Positions 6,861 to 14,837 of a DNA stretch of 23,399 nt are shown in pieces. Under the pieces are notes generated by a model that was not told where the DNA came from, did no database searches, and saw only the letters and a program-made list of their open reading frames with translations. Location: the IMG/VR virus record IMGVR_UViG_3300025727_000053, positions 1-23,399 of that record, one strand, 5' to 3'. Positions within the stretch are counted from its first letter, which is position 1. The number at the start of each line of letters is the position of its first letter. The stretch comes from a virus. Position numbers and translations under genes: made by a program.

Positions 6861-7384
6861 TAGCTTTTCTTACAGATCATAACGTCTACATACTTCAACT
6901 CAAGTTGAATACTATCTAGTGTCATTATTGACAGCAATCCCGATGACATGTCGAGAACATGCTGTTGCGCCCACTCACCCGGAACTGGTTTTGCAACCCA
7001 ATCTGAGAATCCGTCCGCACCTGTCTCCCCTCCCGGCACTCCGGAGACAACACGCAAAGCCGCATCATTAATGACTTCTTGAGTCCATCCTGCCGGAATT
7101 GCCACTTGATGAAAAACCATTTTCGTGCCAGATGCAAATGATGATGAAGCCCCACTGGTCGCAGTTGCGACAACGCTATCAATGATAATCAACCAAACGT
7201 CATCACCGGCATAAATTTTCAAACACGCATTGGTCGTGTCTACCCACAACATGCCGAATACTGGGTTTTGTGGGGGGGTCGCGCCCGTGTTAGTTGTCGC
7301 AAGTGCCATCAGTGCAGTGTTAATGTCGTTCCTAACCTCTGCGCCAGTGCCATTGTCGATTATAAAATCTGGTGTTTGTGCCAT
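6860..7384 (-). CDS. Tail fibre-like protein with collar-type C-terminus
   Basis: 174 aa. The N-terminal part (AEVRNDINTALMALATTNTGATPP, FGMLWVDTTNACLKI) is a widespread phage fibre module. The C-terminal part has MVFHQVAIPAGWTQEVINDAALRVVSG, the 'P.GW......ND..LRV' pattern of short tail-fibre/collar domains, and ends LELKYVDVMICKKS, like fibre tips with RYVDVI..K. It probably forms a small trimeric distal fibre or J-associated cap. A 2-bp gap separates it from the J part; its stop overlaps the next start by one base. A 7-C run within the gene (7272-7278) is in frame. Confidence 0.72.
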   Translation of the reverse strand: MAQTPDFIIDNGTGAEVRNDINTALMALATTNTGATPPQNPVFGMLWVDTTNACLKIYAGDDVWLIIIDSVVATATSGASSSFASGTKMVFHQVAIPAGWTQEVINDAALRVVSGVPGGETGADGFSDWVAKPVPGEWAQQHVLDMSSGLLSIMTLDSIQLELKYVDVMICKKS

Positions 7385-7386
7385 CG

Positions 7387-8574
7387 CTAAAATCCTGTCG
7401 CTTGATAATTGAATGTTGTTGGAACTGGCACATCGTTTACATCGACAAATGTCACAGTGAAACCAATCAGGTTTATGTTTGAAATCTCAAAACTGCCGAC
7501 TAAATCATGAGCCGAAATGCCAATAAATGGTGGTCTCTGAAACGGCTTGTCAAATGTCACAGTATGTACGCCAGTTGCATCCGTTTCGACACCAAAACCA
7601 CGCGCAGTCCGGTCAGGTACATTCGCGGTCACTCCAAGTTTCGTCACGCGCACGTTTGTGTTTTGCATCGGCGACGTTAGCACTAGCCGAAACTGAAAAG
7701 CGAACCCGGTCATCTCCACCCCGTCAATGAGTGGTTGCCAATCATCGTCATGAAATGTTTCGCTCACTGAACCCCTTGAGCGAATTTGAACTTCTTTCGT
7801 TACGCTACTCCCTGCGAGGGAATCCCAATCTGCCCAAGCATCGACTGTTGGCAGACGTTGGTCAAATTTATCTTCAAGCGATAAATCCTCACTATCTAGA
7901 ATAGTCTTGAACGTTACCGAGCCGACCTCGGTTAGCGTTAATCCATTGTCAAAATTATAGATTCCTTGCTCTGGAACACCGTAGCTATTCGTCACCAGAA
8001 TATCATCGCCAGTATTAGTGATAAGAGTATCGCCGTTATTCAACTCAACAAGAAACGGCTCAGGCATCAATTGCAGCGCATCATCAACCACTTCTGTCTG
8101 CCAGTGCGAGCCTGCAAATTCGATGTGCTGAATGAACTCCTGCAATTCGTTAAGTTGTTTTTCTTCTACTGTGGAAACTGCCGCAACATGATTCGGCGAT
8201 TCCATTCCTCCACGAACCACTTTCATCATGTAAGTGCCAATCTTATGCGGCGTTGCCGTCATGACATGCCCATAAGAAAGTGTTTTTATTTTTGTGCCAT
8301 CAGACCATTTGGCATCCACCAATTCTGATGTGTGACGAAGTTCTAGTTTAGCTTTTTGGTCAGTTATTTTGTTCCACTCAAGGTTTGCAACAGAGTCCGT
8401 CACGGTCACATTGAGATACTGCAAATCAGTCGGTGCGTCCTGATGCCCATCAAAAGTAATATCTCCGTAGTGCCATGCGCTAGGAACTCCTGCAACATTG
8501 ACTGTCCGAACTCGCAACTCAAACACGGTGATTTCGTCAACAACATTGTTGATATATTTGGTGTAACTGGTCAT
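7387..8574 (-). CDS. Tail tip protein J, C-terminal part (split gene)
   Basis: 395 aa. Begins with the second half of a fibronectin III domain (TSYTKYINNVVDEI, then FELRVRTVNVAGVPSAW), the natural continuation of the first J part. A second FnIII-like stretch follows (APTDLQYLNVTVTDSVANLEW, about 47-130). After a helix (KQLNELQEFIQHIEF) there are beta-rich portions, and the end (TGVHTVTFDKPFQRPPFIGI, then GFTVTF, TFNYQATGF) is a motif I know from the C-termini of J-like proteins. It would carry receptor-binding parts. The start ATG overlaps the upstream TGA (ATGA), with only a weak AAGG 10 nt upstream, so translational coupling is probable. Alternatively the split is an indel in an intact J gene. 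Confidence 0.82.
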   Translation of the reverse strand: MTSYTKYINNVVDEITVFELRVRTVNVAGVPSAWHYGDITFDGHQDAPTDLQYLNVTVTDSVANLEWNKITDQKAKLELRHTSELVDAKWSDGTKIKTLSYGHVMTATPHKIGTYMMKVVRGGMESPNHVAAVSTVEEKQLNELQEFIQHIEFAGSHWQTEVVDDALQLMPEPFLVELNNGDTLITNTGDDILVTNSYGVPEQGIYNFDNGLTLTEVGSVTFKTILDSEDLSLEDKFDQRLPTVDAWADWDSLAGSSVTKEVQIRSRGSVSETFHDDDWQPLIDGVEMTGFAFQFRLVLTSPMQNTNVRVTKLGVTANVPDRTARGFGVETDATGVHTVTFDKPFQRPPFIGISAHDLVGSFEISNINLIGFTVTFVDVNDVPVPTTFNYQATGF

Positions 8575-10757
8575 GACGAAGCAACCTTGTCGGTGTTTGA
8601 CTCAATCTCGTCAAGTCGAATCCACTCTCCGGTGCTGTGACTGCGATATTCAAATTCAGCGTAATCAGCAAACGGCTCGTTGGTTTCCCAAGTCACTGTC
8701 GCTTTTGTCACAAGCGTGTCATCAGGAGCAATATTGTCTAGGGATTTTGGTGCATACGTTATTTCCTCATTCCCCACCATATTTGTTGGCGGCAAACAAG
8801 TGTCGAGATTTGGTAGATTTGTGTCTGGCTTTATGTCATCGTGAATCACCAGATCGGACAAGTCATAAACTGATTCATCGTACTCTCGACACCCGATTAA
8901 GATTTCATCGTTGGGTTGCAACGACATTTTCAATATCCGAAACGGTTTAGCTTCCCACCCCGGCGTAGGATGTGTAACGTTGATAACATCACCGACCTCA
9001 ACAACTAGCCCAACGATGGTTGCCGTGAACTCTACATAGATTTGTTGTCGTGACTGTTTCAGATTAGCCAAGGCAATCTGTTGCGCTGTTGCCATGTCGC
9101 TTGTGAACGGCAGTTTAAGATCGGCTTGCAGAACAAGATTATTGTCGAGTTCTTTGAGTTCGTCACGCTCGACAACCACTTGGTCATCCTGCCACGTTTC
9201 TTCCTTGTTGAAAAATCTAGCCCTGACAGAGTTGAATGTGTTTGATTTATCCCCTAAAGAAATGCTCCATGAGCCAGTGATATTGTTTGCATTCGCTGTG
9301 CCAGTTACGGTCGTTGGCTTGTCTACGATGAGCCTATATTTGCCACCCGAAAAAACCATCATTCCTCTGCAACTTGTCAATAAGTCGCTCAAATTGCTCA
9401 TCGCTTTTTTATCTACATCGACCACGCCATTGCAGGTGTATCGTTTAGCCGCTAGGTCTTGTCCTTGAAACAATATATCAAGACTAGCACCTCTATCATA
9501 GTTCATAACCAAATCTGGATTGGTGACCACTTTGATGCTCGTCAACGCGATAGGGTCATTCAGAGTGATGGTAACCGTTGCTCCCCTGTGGCTTCGATTT
9601 CCTAACCAATAACTATCTGATGCGGATATTTCTCCACCGGGCAATCCGTGTGACGTTGCCAACAATGTCGGGTCAAGAATATTACCGACAGCAAATCTAT
9701 CGTCAAGGGTTTCAGATGCTTCAATCGTTACGCCGTTGCTGTAACTTGCCTTAGTTAATGAATGATCTATTCTGTCACCCACATCAAACTCAACACCATC
9801 GACCAATAAACGCAATGCCCCGAATGCAGGATGTGTCTCTGTAGCGCTAACCGTTATGATGATTTTTTTCACACCGCTAAATGTTGCCGGAACATCGCTC
9901 GTCACCGCGTATTCTTCTTGAGTCGCAACGCCTGTCTGATATGGCACAGCCAGTGTTGCAATGTCCTGCATCTTGGCATCGCTTGTGCCTTTCGTCACCA
10001 GTTCATCACAATAATCTGCCGCAACGATAATCGCCGCATCATCTATGTGAACTTCATCAATTCCGCGCCCATATACCTTGTTAGTCAGATAATCTCTAAT
10101 ACAAAGTGCCGGATTATCACTCCAAGCATCAGCGCCAGTTCTTGGGTCATGTACTTTCACGCCTTTCACATCGAACGTGAATGTTGGTATCCCGGAGAAA
10201 AAGACCTTTCTATCATGGTAGAGTCGAACGTATATATATGCCACCCCACTCAGTTTATGATTTGCAGTCCACTGGTCTGGCATGCGCTCAATCAGATTTT
10301 CATCGGCAACCTGATCCCATGCGCCAAGATGTTCGTTGAACTCTACAACCGGAACACCTCCATGAGATACGCCGAACCGCTCATTCACAACACCATCAAT
10401 TTCATACTGTGTGTCGTTAATCCAAATCTGTTCAAACGATTCAATTTCACCCTCGGCAATCGCAAGAACTATATGAAGTTCTCTATGATTCTTTTCGGAT
10501 GACCCAACAAAAACCCTAGTTGCTCCAACCCTACGCTCACCATAAATCACCTTTATTGGCGCAAGCGCAGACGCTTTATTTGCAAGCATTCCTTGGCTGT
10601 CCATGCTTGGCATGTCCTCGCCCAGAAGTTTTTGCATACCATAACTGACAGCCATAGCAACGCCAACTTTCGCCGCCGCAATAGCCACAGTTACCACTGT
10701 CGTTGCTGTACCATACGACATACCCATTGCCATCAGGTACGGGACTAACGCAGGCAT
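8571..10757 (-). CDS. Tail tip host-specificity protein J, N-terminal part (split gene)
   Basis: 728 aa from ATG 10757, chosen because GAGGT lies 6 nt upstream; a GTG 15 nt earlier lacks a site. Residues 1-45 are hydrophobic and glycine/alanine-rich (MAMGMSYGTATTVVTVAIAAA), like lambda gpI ends. Then comes the conserved J core: LANKASALAPIKVIYGERRVG, VFVGSSEKNHRELHIVLAIAEGEI, SGVAYIYVRL, and NPALCIRDYLT. Unusually, an insert-like beta domain occurs around 265-430. The C-terminus enters a fibronectin III domain (TVTWETNEPFADYAEFEYRS) but stops after ASS at TGA 8573-8571, in mid-domain. The missing half starts in the next ORF, overlapping by 4 bp. J recognises the host receptor and starts infection. 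Confidence 0.9.
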   Translation of the reverse strand: MPALVPYLMAMGMSYGTATTVVTVAIAAAKVGVAMAVSYGMQKLLGEDMPSMDSQGMLANKASALAPIKVIYGERRVGATRVFVGSSEKNHRELHIVLAIAEGEIESFEQIWINDTQYEIDGVVNERFGVSHGGVPVVEFNEHLGAWDQVADENLIERMPDQWTANHKLSGVAYIYVRLYHDRKVFFSGIPTFTFDVKGVKVHDPRTGADAWSDNPALCIRDYLTNKVYGRGIDEVHIDDAAIIVAADYCDELVTKGTSDAKMQDIATLAVPYQTGVATQEEYAVTSDVPATFSGVKKIIITVSATETHPAFGALRLLVDGVEFDVGDRIDHSLTKASYSNGVTIEASETLDDRFAVGNILDPTLLATSHGLPGGEISASDSYWLGNRSHRGATVTITLNDPIALTSIKVVTNPDLVMNYDRGASLDILFQGQDLAAKRYTCNGVVDVDKKAMSNLSDLLTSCRGMMVFSGGKYRLIVDKPTTVTGTANANNITGSWSISLGDKSNTFNSVRARFFNKEETWQDDQVVVERDELKELDNNLVLQADLKLPFTSDMATAQQIALANLKQSRQQIYVEFTATIVGLVVEVGDVINVTHPTPGWEAKPFRILKMSLQPNDEILIGCREYDESVYDLSDLVIHDDIKPDTNLPNLDTCLPPTNMVGNEEITYAPKSLDNIAPDDTLVTKATVTWETNEPFADYAEFEYRSHSTGEWIRLDEIESNTDKVASS

Positions 10758-11155
10758 CGCATCACCTCGCACTTGTCGATTTGACCGCCAAATCGTCCGG
10801 CAACTAATCCTTTGTGCCTGTCAATGGAGTACCCAAGACCCTCCAAGAAGATATGTGCGAACACAAAACTTTTCCCCTGCCGCAATATCAAGTCACCGTT
10901 TCGCAGTGTAGTGACTTGCTCCCAACCGAGCGTGTCTAAAATAGATCGCCAACTTGGAAAATCTTTGTAGAATTTGACCGCCTCACTGAATGATTTGTAT
11001 TGACCCTCAACGGACAACAACACATCGCTGTTCGATACTCTGTCCATCCATAAAATAGCTAGAGTGTTACAATCGTTAATTCCCCACGCAAACGGTTGGT
11101 TCCGAACCTCGCCCAACAATCTCGACAGAAACATCTGATCGCTGATGGTAATCAC
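10745..11155 (-). CDS. NlpC/P60-like tail tip peptidase, gpK-like
   Basis: 136 aa from GTG 11155 (GGGGA 5 nt upstream), overlapping the L-like stop by 4 bp (GTGA). The fold shows PFAWGINDCNTLAILW (likely nucleophile Cys29), LRNGDLIL (85-91) and FAHIFLEG with His101, the order of NlpC/P60 cysteine peptidases. Family members at the tail tip may cut peptidoglycan cross-bridges during DNA entry or process tip proteins. The third catalytic residue is not obvious. Lambda gpK also has an N-terminal JAMM domain, which is lacking here. It may be structural only if inactive. Confidence 0.78.
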   Translation of the reverse strand: MITISDQMFLSRLLGEVRNQPFAWGINDCNTLAILWMDRVSNSDVLLSVEGQYKSFSEAVKFYKDFPSWRSILDTLGWEQVTTLRNGDLILRQGKSFVFAHIFLEGLGYSIDRHKGLVAGRFGGQIDKCEVMRCLR

Positions 11156-11721
11156 TTAATTCCCCACTTGATTTCATCGAGGACTTGGTCAGAGTATTGA
11201 AATCCTTTATCAGTTGAGTCCCACCGAGATACTTGCTCATTGTGACTTGTGTGCCTACCCCCCCTGCGCTCAAAATCGACCCAGTGACTAGCCGCTTCAA
11301 TGCCGATAGAACAAGTGCCGGACTCAGGGTCTTCTGCGATGATAGGTTTATTGATTCGACCAGAAAATATTAGCACCGGATCAGCAACGGGAGTCATGGC
11401 AGAAGTCAGAAAGCATTTATACAAATCCATCTGTCTATCCAGATAATTCTCTGACAAGAACAGAGCAATCATCGACTGCTCAATACCTGATAACTGCGCT
11501 GTTATGTTTGATGTAATTAATTCTGACGTTTCTTCAATATCAGAAAAAGAAAGCAAATGACCAAGAGCGGTGTATATGCCGTTATTTGTCGTGAGTTCCC
11601 GGTTGAAATCAGTGAGTCGAACAATCGCATCATCCCAATGTAATTCCAACAGATGCACGACAATGCATTGATCTGCCCCGATTTCAGCAATTACATCTGC
11701 TGTCGCGCCCCTTGCCGCCAC
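11152..11721 (-). CDS. Minor tail protein, lambda gpL / DUF2163-like
   Basis: 189 aa from GTG 11721, immediately after the preceding TAA, with GAGG 8 nt upstream. Beta-rich protein with VHLLELHWDDAIVRLTDFN, then a hub-type segment (ALGHLLSFSDIEETSEL), FSGRINKPII and a C-terminal FERRGGRHTSHNEQ followed by DKGFQYSDQVLDEIKWG. The 'R.GR.t....Q......D.gF.y......I.WG' ending is typical of L-like tip proteins of lambda-type phages. It probably forms part of the tail hub beneath J. No cysteine cluster for an iron-sulfur site, known in lambda gpL, is visible here (only two cysteines precede the end). Confidence 0.75.
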   Translation of the reverse strand: MAARGATADVIAEIGADQCIVVHLLELHWDDAIVRLTDFNRELTTNNGIYTALGHLLSFSDIEETSELITSNITAQLSGIEQSMIALFLSENYLDRQMDLYKCFLTSAMTPVADPVLIFSGRINKPIIAEDPESGTCSIGIEAASHWVDFERRGGRHTSHNEQVSRWDSTDKGFQYSDQVLDEIKWGIK

Positions 11722-12285
11722 TTAGATCACCTCGACCAGTGACAATTGAAACGAATGAAACGAATGCACATCAATGGATGTATCTTGTTGATCGCTTGCC
11801 AGTGCAACCGTGAACTCAACTGATTCACACACGATGCTTTCTGATGCTTCAATATCAGCGTGTAACGGTGGCTCGATGTGAATGCTTGAACTATTCGGAA
11901 CATTAGTTACCATGTAGCATTTGTTGTGACCACTAAATTTGATGAAATCACCGGCGGTCAGCGATTGTGAACTTGTGCCGATGGAGTATGCTCCTGCCGG
12001 TTGGTTGATCCATACAGTGACCGCTGTATTTGTTCCAGTGGCGCTGTTGCCATAGTTACCCGGCACGAAAGTGAATGTCTCAAACTGCCCCTTACGCGCA
12101 ACAATGAATGCCCAAAGTGGCGCAAATTCAATTCTACTCATCGGCGGATATTCAGCTTCGATCAACCACCGGTGACCCCCACGCTGTCTGACTTGCCGCT
12201 TGCCAGAATGGGTTTCCGAGATTAGCGTGGGCGTGTGCGATTTGATCGTCAGTGATTTAAACTTTGGATTCACGGGTAATTGCAT
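11722..12285 (-). CDS. Minor tail protein, distal-tail-like
   Basis: 187 aa. Occupies the lambda gpM position after the tape measure. The N-terminal part has a recurring tail-tip pattern: ISETHSGKRQVRQRGGHRW, followed by EYPPMSRIEFAPLWAFIVARKGQFETFTF. The C-terminal part is beta-rich (FIKFSGHNKCYMV, FTVALASDQQDTSI, FHSFQLSLVEV). I remember similar proteins annotated only as minor tail or hypothetical structural proteins. A distal-tail role, linking tube and tip, is inferred from fold style and order. It starts by a 1-base overlap with the tape-measure stop and ends directly at the next gene's GTG. Confidence 0.7.
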   Translation of the reverse strand: MQLPVNPKFKSLTIKSHTPTLISETHSGKRQVRQRGGHRWLIEAEYPPMSRIEFAPLWAFIVARKGQFETFTFVPGNYGNSATGTNTAVTVWINQPAGAYSIGTSSQSLTAGDFIKFSGHNKCYMVTNVPNSSSIHIEPPLHADIEASESIVCESVEFTVALASDQQDTSIDVHSFHSFQLSLVEVI

Positions 12286-13931
12286 TATGCGGTGACTCCT
12301 GTCCTACCTTGTTTTCTATATGCCTGGTCAATCATGCCAACAATGTGTTTTTGATTCTTCATCAGGAATGCTGTGCCGCTTTGCGTATCAACGGCATTAA
12401 TTTGGAATGTGACATGAAGCGGTGCGCCACCATCCATCTCACGATTTGGAATTATTCGTCCTGCTGTATTGGGCCGGAACATTTCCTTGCCATGCTCACC
12501 CACGATGACTGACTGCCCTCCCTTGACTGTGCCACCTGCAGCAGCAAACTTTGTCGGCTCGCTAAAAGTGAAACCCTGTGTGTTTAGTGACTGTAATCCG
12601 AGCGATGATCTGTCTATAGAAACCGAGCCTGGTGATGCTGGTGCAATGCCTGGAAAGATGGCCGTTATCGCTTTAAGCAACTGCATCTTGATAATCATCT
12701 GTATCAGTCCTGCAATAACCGACTTCGCAAAGTCCTTGAACGATGCTTTTCCGGTCATCAGCGCATTGGTCAAACCCACGCTAATATCATCAATGAACTT
12801 AGTCGTAAACTTCGCCGCTTGCCGTTCCAGATTATCAAACCCCTGAGTGAGTTTGCCGAGTTCGTTACCAAACTCACCGAAATTAAAATCCGGCAACAGA
12901 CTCCACCCGTCATCACTCTTACTGGCATCCTTTACTTTATCGAGGGCATCCTTAGTTCCCTCAAGCGCAGTAATTTGGGTATTCAGAGATGTGATGTTTA
13001 GTAAAACATCTGTCTCCATTTTATCCAGGCCATCGGTGACTGTGCCGAGCGAAATACCAACCTTGTCCAAACCCTTACTGAGAAAATCATTCTGTACAAC
13101 GAAATCAACAATGGACCTGATTACTGCAATCACACCCAGATTGAATTTCTCGATCAGAATCAGAACCTCTAGGAACATGACTTTAAGTGCTGTCATTGGA
13201 GATGAAACCAGCAACGTCATGGCATCATTCAAACCCGTGATGGCCGGTGCGACAGACGCAGTGATCTTTGTGGCAACACCTCCAATCGCCTCACTCAGCC
13301 TACCCCATGAATCGTTCATGTCAGCAATCGCTTTCGCATTAGCGCCAGAAATAGTGCCACCGAGTTTGTCCAACTCTGATGATAGCTTGCTGACACCTTT
13401 GGCCCCGTTCTCCATCGTCTGTAAGAGCGCTACACCCTCACTATCGAACAATTTCATCGCCAGGCGAACCTTGTCCGACTGATTGCCGACTTTTGAGAGT
13501 GCTTCAGCTAAAACTGAAAATTGATCGTCCAGTTTCATCCCTGCTAACTTGCGAGCATCAATCCCCAACTCACGCAACGCACCTTGAGCCTCGCCAGCAC
13601 CGTGAGATGCCTCTGCGATTCTTCGGGTCATACGCTGCAATCCCATCGTCATGGTGTTGAAACTGACACCGGAAATCTTCGCAACGTAACCGAGTTTTGA
13701 GAGTGCTTCAGTGGTCGTACCGAGCCGCACACTGAGTTTGTGCATCTTATCGACAGACTGAGCAATGTTCTTGCCGACTAACCCACCGATGGCAGCACCG
13801 ACACCAGCCATTTGTGTTCTGATGCCACCGAATGAACGATTAAGACGGCCCATTTTACTTTCAACGCTCTTAAAAGCAGTCCGGGTATTGTCTTTCGCGT
13901 TGATGTGTAACTTGATGTCCTTACTTGCCAT
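12285..13931 (-). CDS. Tail tape measure protein
   Basis: 548 aa. Sets tail length and probably helps DNA pass the cell envelope. Features: basic N-terminal helical region (VESKMGRLNRSFGGIRTQM), glycine/alanine-rich part (VGAAIGGLVGKNIA), long predicted helices, repeated LSKLG/LDKLGG motifs, and two hydrophobic segments (about 244-277 and 405-435, including VIAGLIQMIIKMQLLKAI). The C-terminal portion (GGTVKGGQSVIVGEHGKEMFRP) matches the common tape-measure end where 'VGE.G.E.f.P' occurs. At roughly 1.5 A per residue the tail would be near 80 nm; this rule is an approximation. Stop and next start overlap by one base (TAATG). Confidence 0.93.
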   Translation of the reverse strand: MASKDIKLHINAKDNTRTAFKSVESKMGRLNRSFGGIRTQMAGVGAAIGGLVGKNIAQSVDKMHKLSVRLGTTTEALSKLGYVAKISGVSFNTMTMGLQRMTRRIAEASHGAGEAQGALRELGIDARKLAGMKLDDQFSVLAEALSKVGNQSDKVRLAMKLFDSEGVALLQTMENGAKGVSKLSSELDKLGGTISGANAKAIADMNDSWGRLSEAIGGVATKITASVAPAITGLNDAMTLLVSSPMTALKVMFLEVLILIEKFNLGVIAVIRSIVDFVVQNDFLSKGLDKVGISLGTVTDGLDKMETDVLLNITSLNTQITALEGTKDALDKVKDASKSDDGWSLLPDFNFGEFGNELGKLTQGFDNLERQAAKFTTKFIDDISVGLTNALMTGKASFKDFAKSVIAGLIQMIIKMQLLKAITAIFPGIAPASPGSVSIDRSSLGLQSLNTQGFTFSEPTKFAAAGGTVKGGQSVIVGEHGKEMFRPNTAGRIIPNREMDGGAPLHVTFQINAVDTQSGTAFLMKNQKHIVGMIDQAYRKQGRTGVTA

Positions 13932-14426
13932 CGTCCTTACTCGCTTTGTGTTTTATATATATCCCCCACCCATAGAACTCGCGTAGGTTCATCTGCATAA
14001 TCTCAGCGACCGTTTTGTGTAGATGCTCTGCAAGTTGGAATGCGAACATCACCTCTGGGTCGCTAATCAGTTTTTTTCAAGTTCCTCCACTGTAGGCTCA
14101 TCTCGTCCAATTTCGGTAGCAATCCTTTCAAGGACCTCGCAATTAACTTCCTTGGTAAGTTCGTCAATTTGAACCTTGCGGAAAACCGGCTTGCCATCCT
14201 CATCCCACATATTATAGACAATGGTCAGCGCATAACTTTTGGCCTTTTGACCGCTTTCAGCAAGTTCGGTAATTTCGCATTTCTGCTGCAAAGTCATGGT
14301 CGGTCTTATGTAGAATGTGGTTTCCCATTCTTCGACATAAAACGACCTCGGTTTCTGAGTAAGCACCTTGCGCTGATGCGCTTTCGCTCGCTCCATTACA
14401 CTGAGGCCTGACGTTTTATCCGTCAT
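13921..14426 (-). CDS. Tail assembly chaperone GT fusion via -1 frameshift
   Basis: A -1 slip at A AAA AAC (14076-14070) converts the 119-aa G product into a 168-aa GT protein. The shifted frame is open for 49 codons: it begins LISDPEVMFAFQ, continues QLAEHLHKTVAEI and MQMNLREFYGWGIY, and ends KDDGK before TAA at 13923-13921. The 'EF..W..Y' pattern near the end is typical of T-type extensions. It fills the otherwise empty 135 bp before the tape measure gene and overlaps that start by 11 bp. In lambda the T part recruits the tube protein to the tape measure. Shift efficiency cannot be read from sequence. Confidence 0.9.
14005..14064 (-). other. Candidate frameshift-stimulating stem
   Basis: AGCGACC (14064-14058) and GGTCGCT (14011-14005) are perfectly complementary 7-bp arms. 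The first begins 5 nt after the slippery heptamer, a spacing typical of stimulatory structures. The loop is long (46 nt), so either internal folding or a longer-range interaction is needed. Confidence 0.45.
14067..14426 (-). CDS. Tail assembly chaperone, gpG-like
   Basis: 119 aa, the zero-frame product. gpG-like chaperones coat the tape measure protein during tail assembly and are absent from the virion. The protein is acidic at the C-terminus (IGRDEPTVEELEKN) and has a compact beta/helical centre (YVEEWETTFYIRPTMTLQQK) of the type common in such chaperones. The recognition rests mainly on its position between tube and tape-measure genes and on the slippery A AAA AAC at its last codons, immediately before the TGA stop. 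Without the shift, translation ends at 14067; with it, the GT form is made. Confidence 0.88.
   Translation of the reverse strand: MTDKTSGLSVMERAKAHQRKVLTQKPRSFYVEEWETTFYIRPTMTLQQKCEITELAESGQKAKSYALTIVYNMWDEDGKPVFRKVQIDELTKEVNCEVLERIATEIGRDEPTVEELEKN
14070..14076 (-). other. Programmed -1 frameshift slippery site A AAA AAC
   Basis: In the zero frame the codons are GAA AAA AAC TGA, so the last A of GAA plus AAA AAC forms the classic X XXY YYZ heptamer in correct phase. The stop follows directly, which tends to slow the ribosome there. This is one of the most efficient bacterial slippery sequences known. Confidence 0.92.
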
Positions 14427-14828
14427 CTATGTAACCGTCAAAGTCTGCAAATCATCACGACCCTGGAATGAAAACGATGCCTCGATGTTGCCATCAAATG
14501 TCGCATTCCGTGACTTCGTTGTGACCAGTGCTGGACCTTTGTAATAAGTATCGCCTGTTGATGTTCCTGCTGGGTATAACTCCAGTTCAACATTACCATC
14601 CATAACTGTCTGACCTGTTGTGTCAGTTGGGTCCCACCAGCATTCAAATGATCCGGTCCATGCTTTGAATCCCGTCTTATAACTGCGCGTTGTCGCGCCC
14701 ATTGCGGTATCCTCAACAGTCTCCTGTTCTTCGTCAATCGACCATGACCGAACCTCGGCAACAGCAACCACTGTTCCACCGGCATCGGCTGCTTTCACTA
14801 TTCCATCGCGCCCACTATATGTAGCCAT
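14427..14828 (-). CDS. Major tail tube protein
   Basis: 133 aa. Hexameric rings of this protein form the non-contractile tail tube. The sequence follows tail-tube features: N-terminal GRDGIVKAADAGGTVVAVAEVRSWSID, where a strand pair precedes the acidic loop EEQETVEDT, followed by MGATTRSYKTGFKAWTGSFECWWD (the 'W.G.F...' strand) and a final ATFDGNIEASFSFQGRD. Lambda gpV is longer because of its C-terminal Ig domain, which is absent here, as in many tube proteins. AGGAG lies 7 nt upstream of the start. The stop TAG is immediately followed by the gpG start (0 bp gap). Confidence 0.88.
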   Translation of the reverse strand: MATYSGRDGIVKAADAGGTVVAVAEVRSWSIDEEQETVEDTAMGATTRSYKTGFKAWTGSFECWWDPTDTTGQTVMDGNVELELYPAGTSTGDTYYKGPALVTTKSRNATFDGNIEASFSFQGRDDLQTLTVT

Positions 14829-14837
14829 TTCTATCTC

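Noticed and set aside
7272-7278. Run of seven C (coding strand) as a second frameshift site
   Set aside because: The zero frame stays open through a coherent fibre protein; no alternative frame product makes sense. May be a sequencing-error hotspot only.
9831-10502. 223-codon open frame on the plus strand
   Set aside because: Entirely antisense to the well-supported J gene, with unusual residue composition and no ribosome site; a shadow frame.
12847-13482. 211-codon open frame on the plus strand
   Set aside because: Antisense to the tape measure gene; composition (Ser/Pro/Leu-rich) typical of a reverse-complement shadow.
13917-13941. 9-bp direct repeat GTCCTTACT around the tape measure start
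   Set aside because: Short, within overlapping codons for similar residues (ASKD) of T and the tape measure; probably chance or local duplication without a function I can support.
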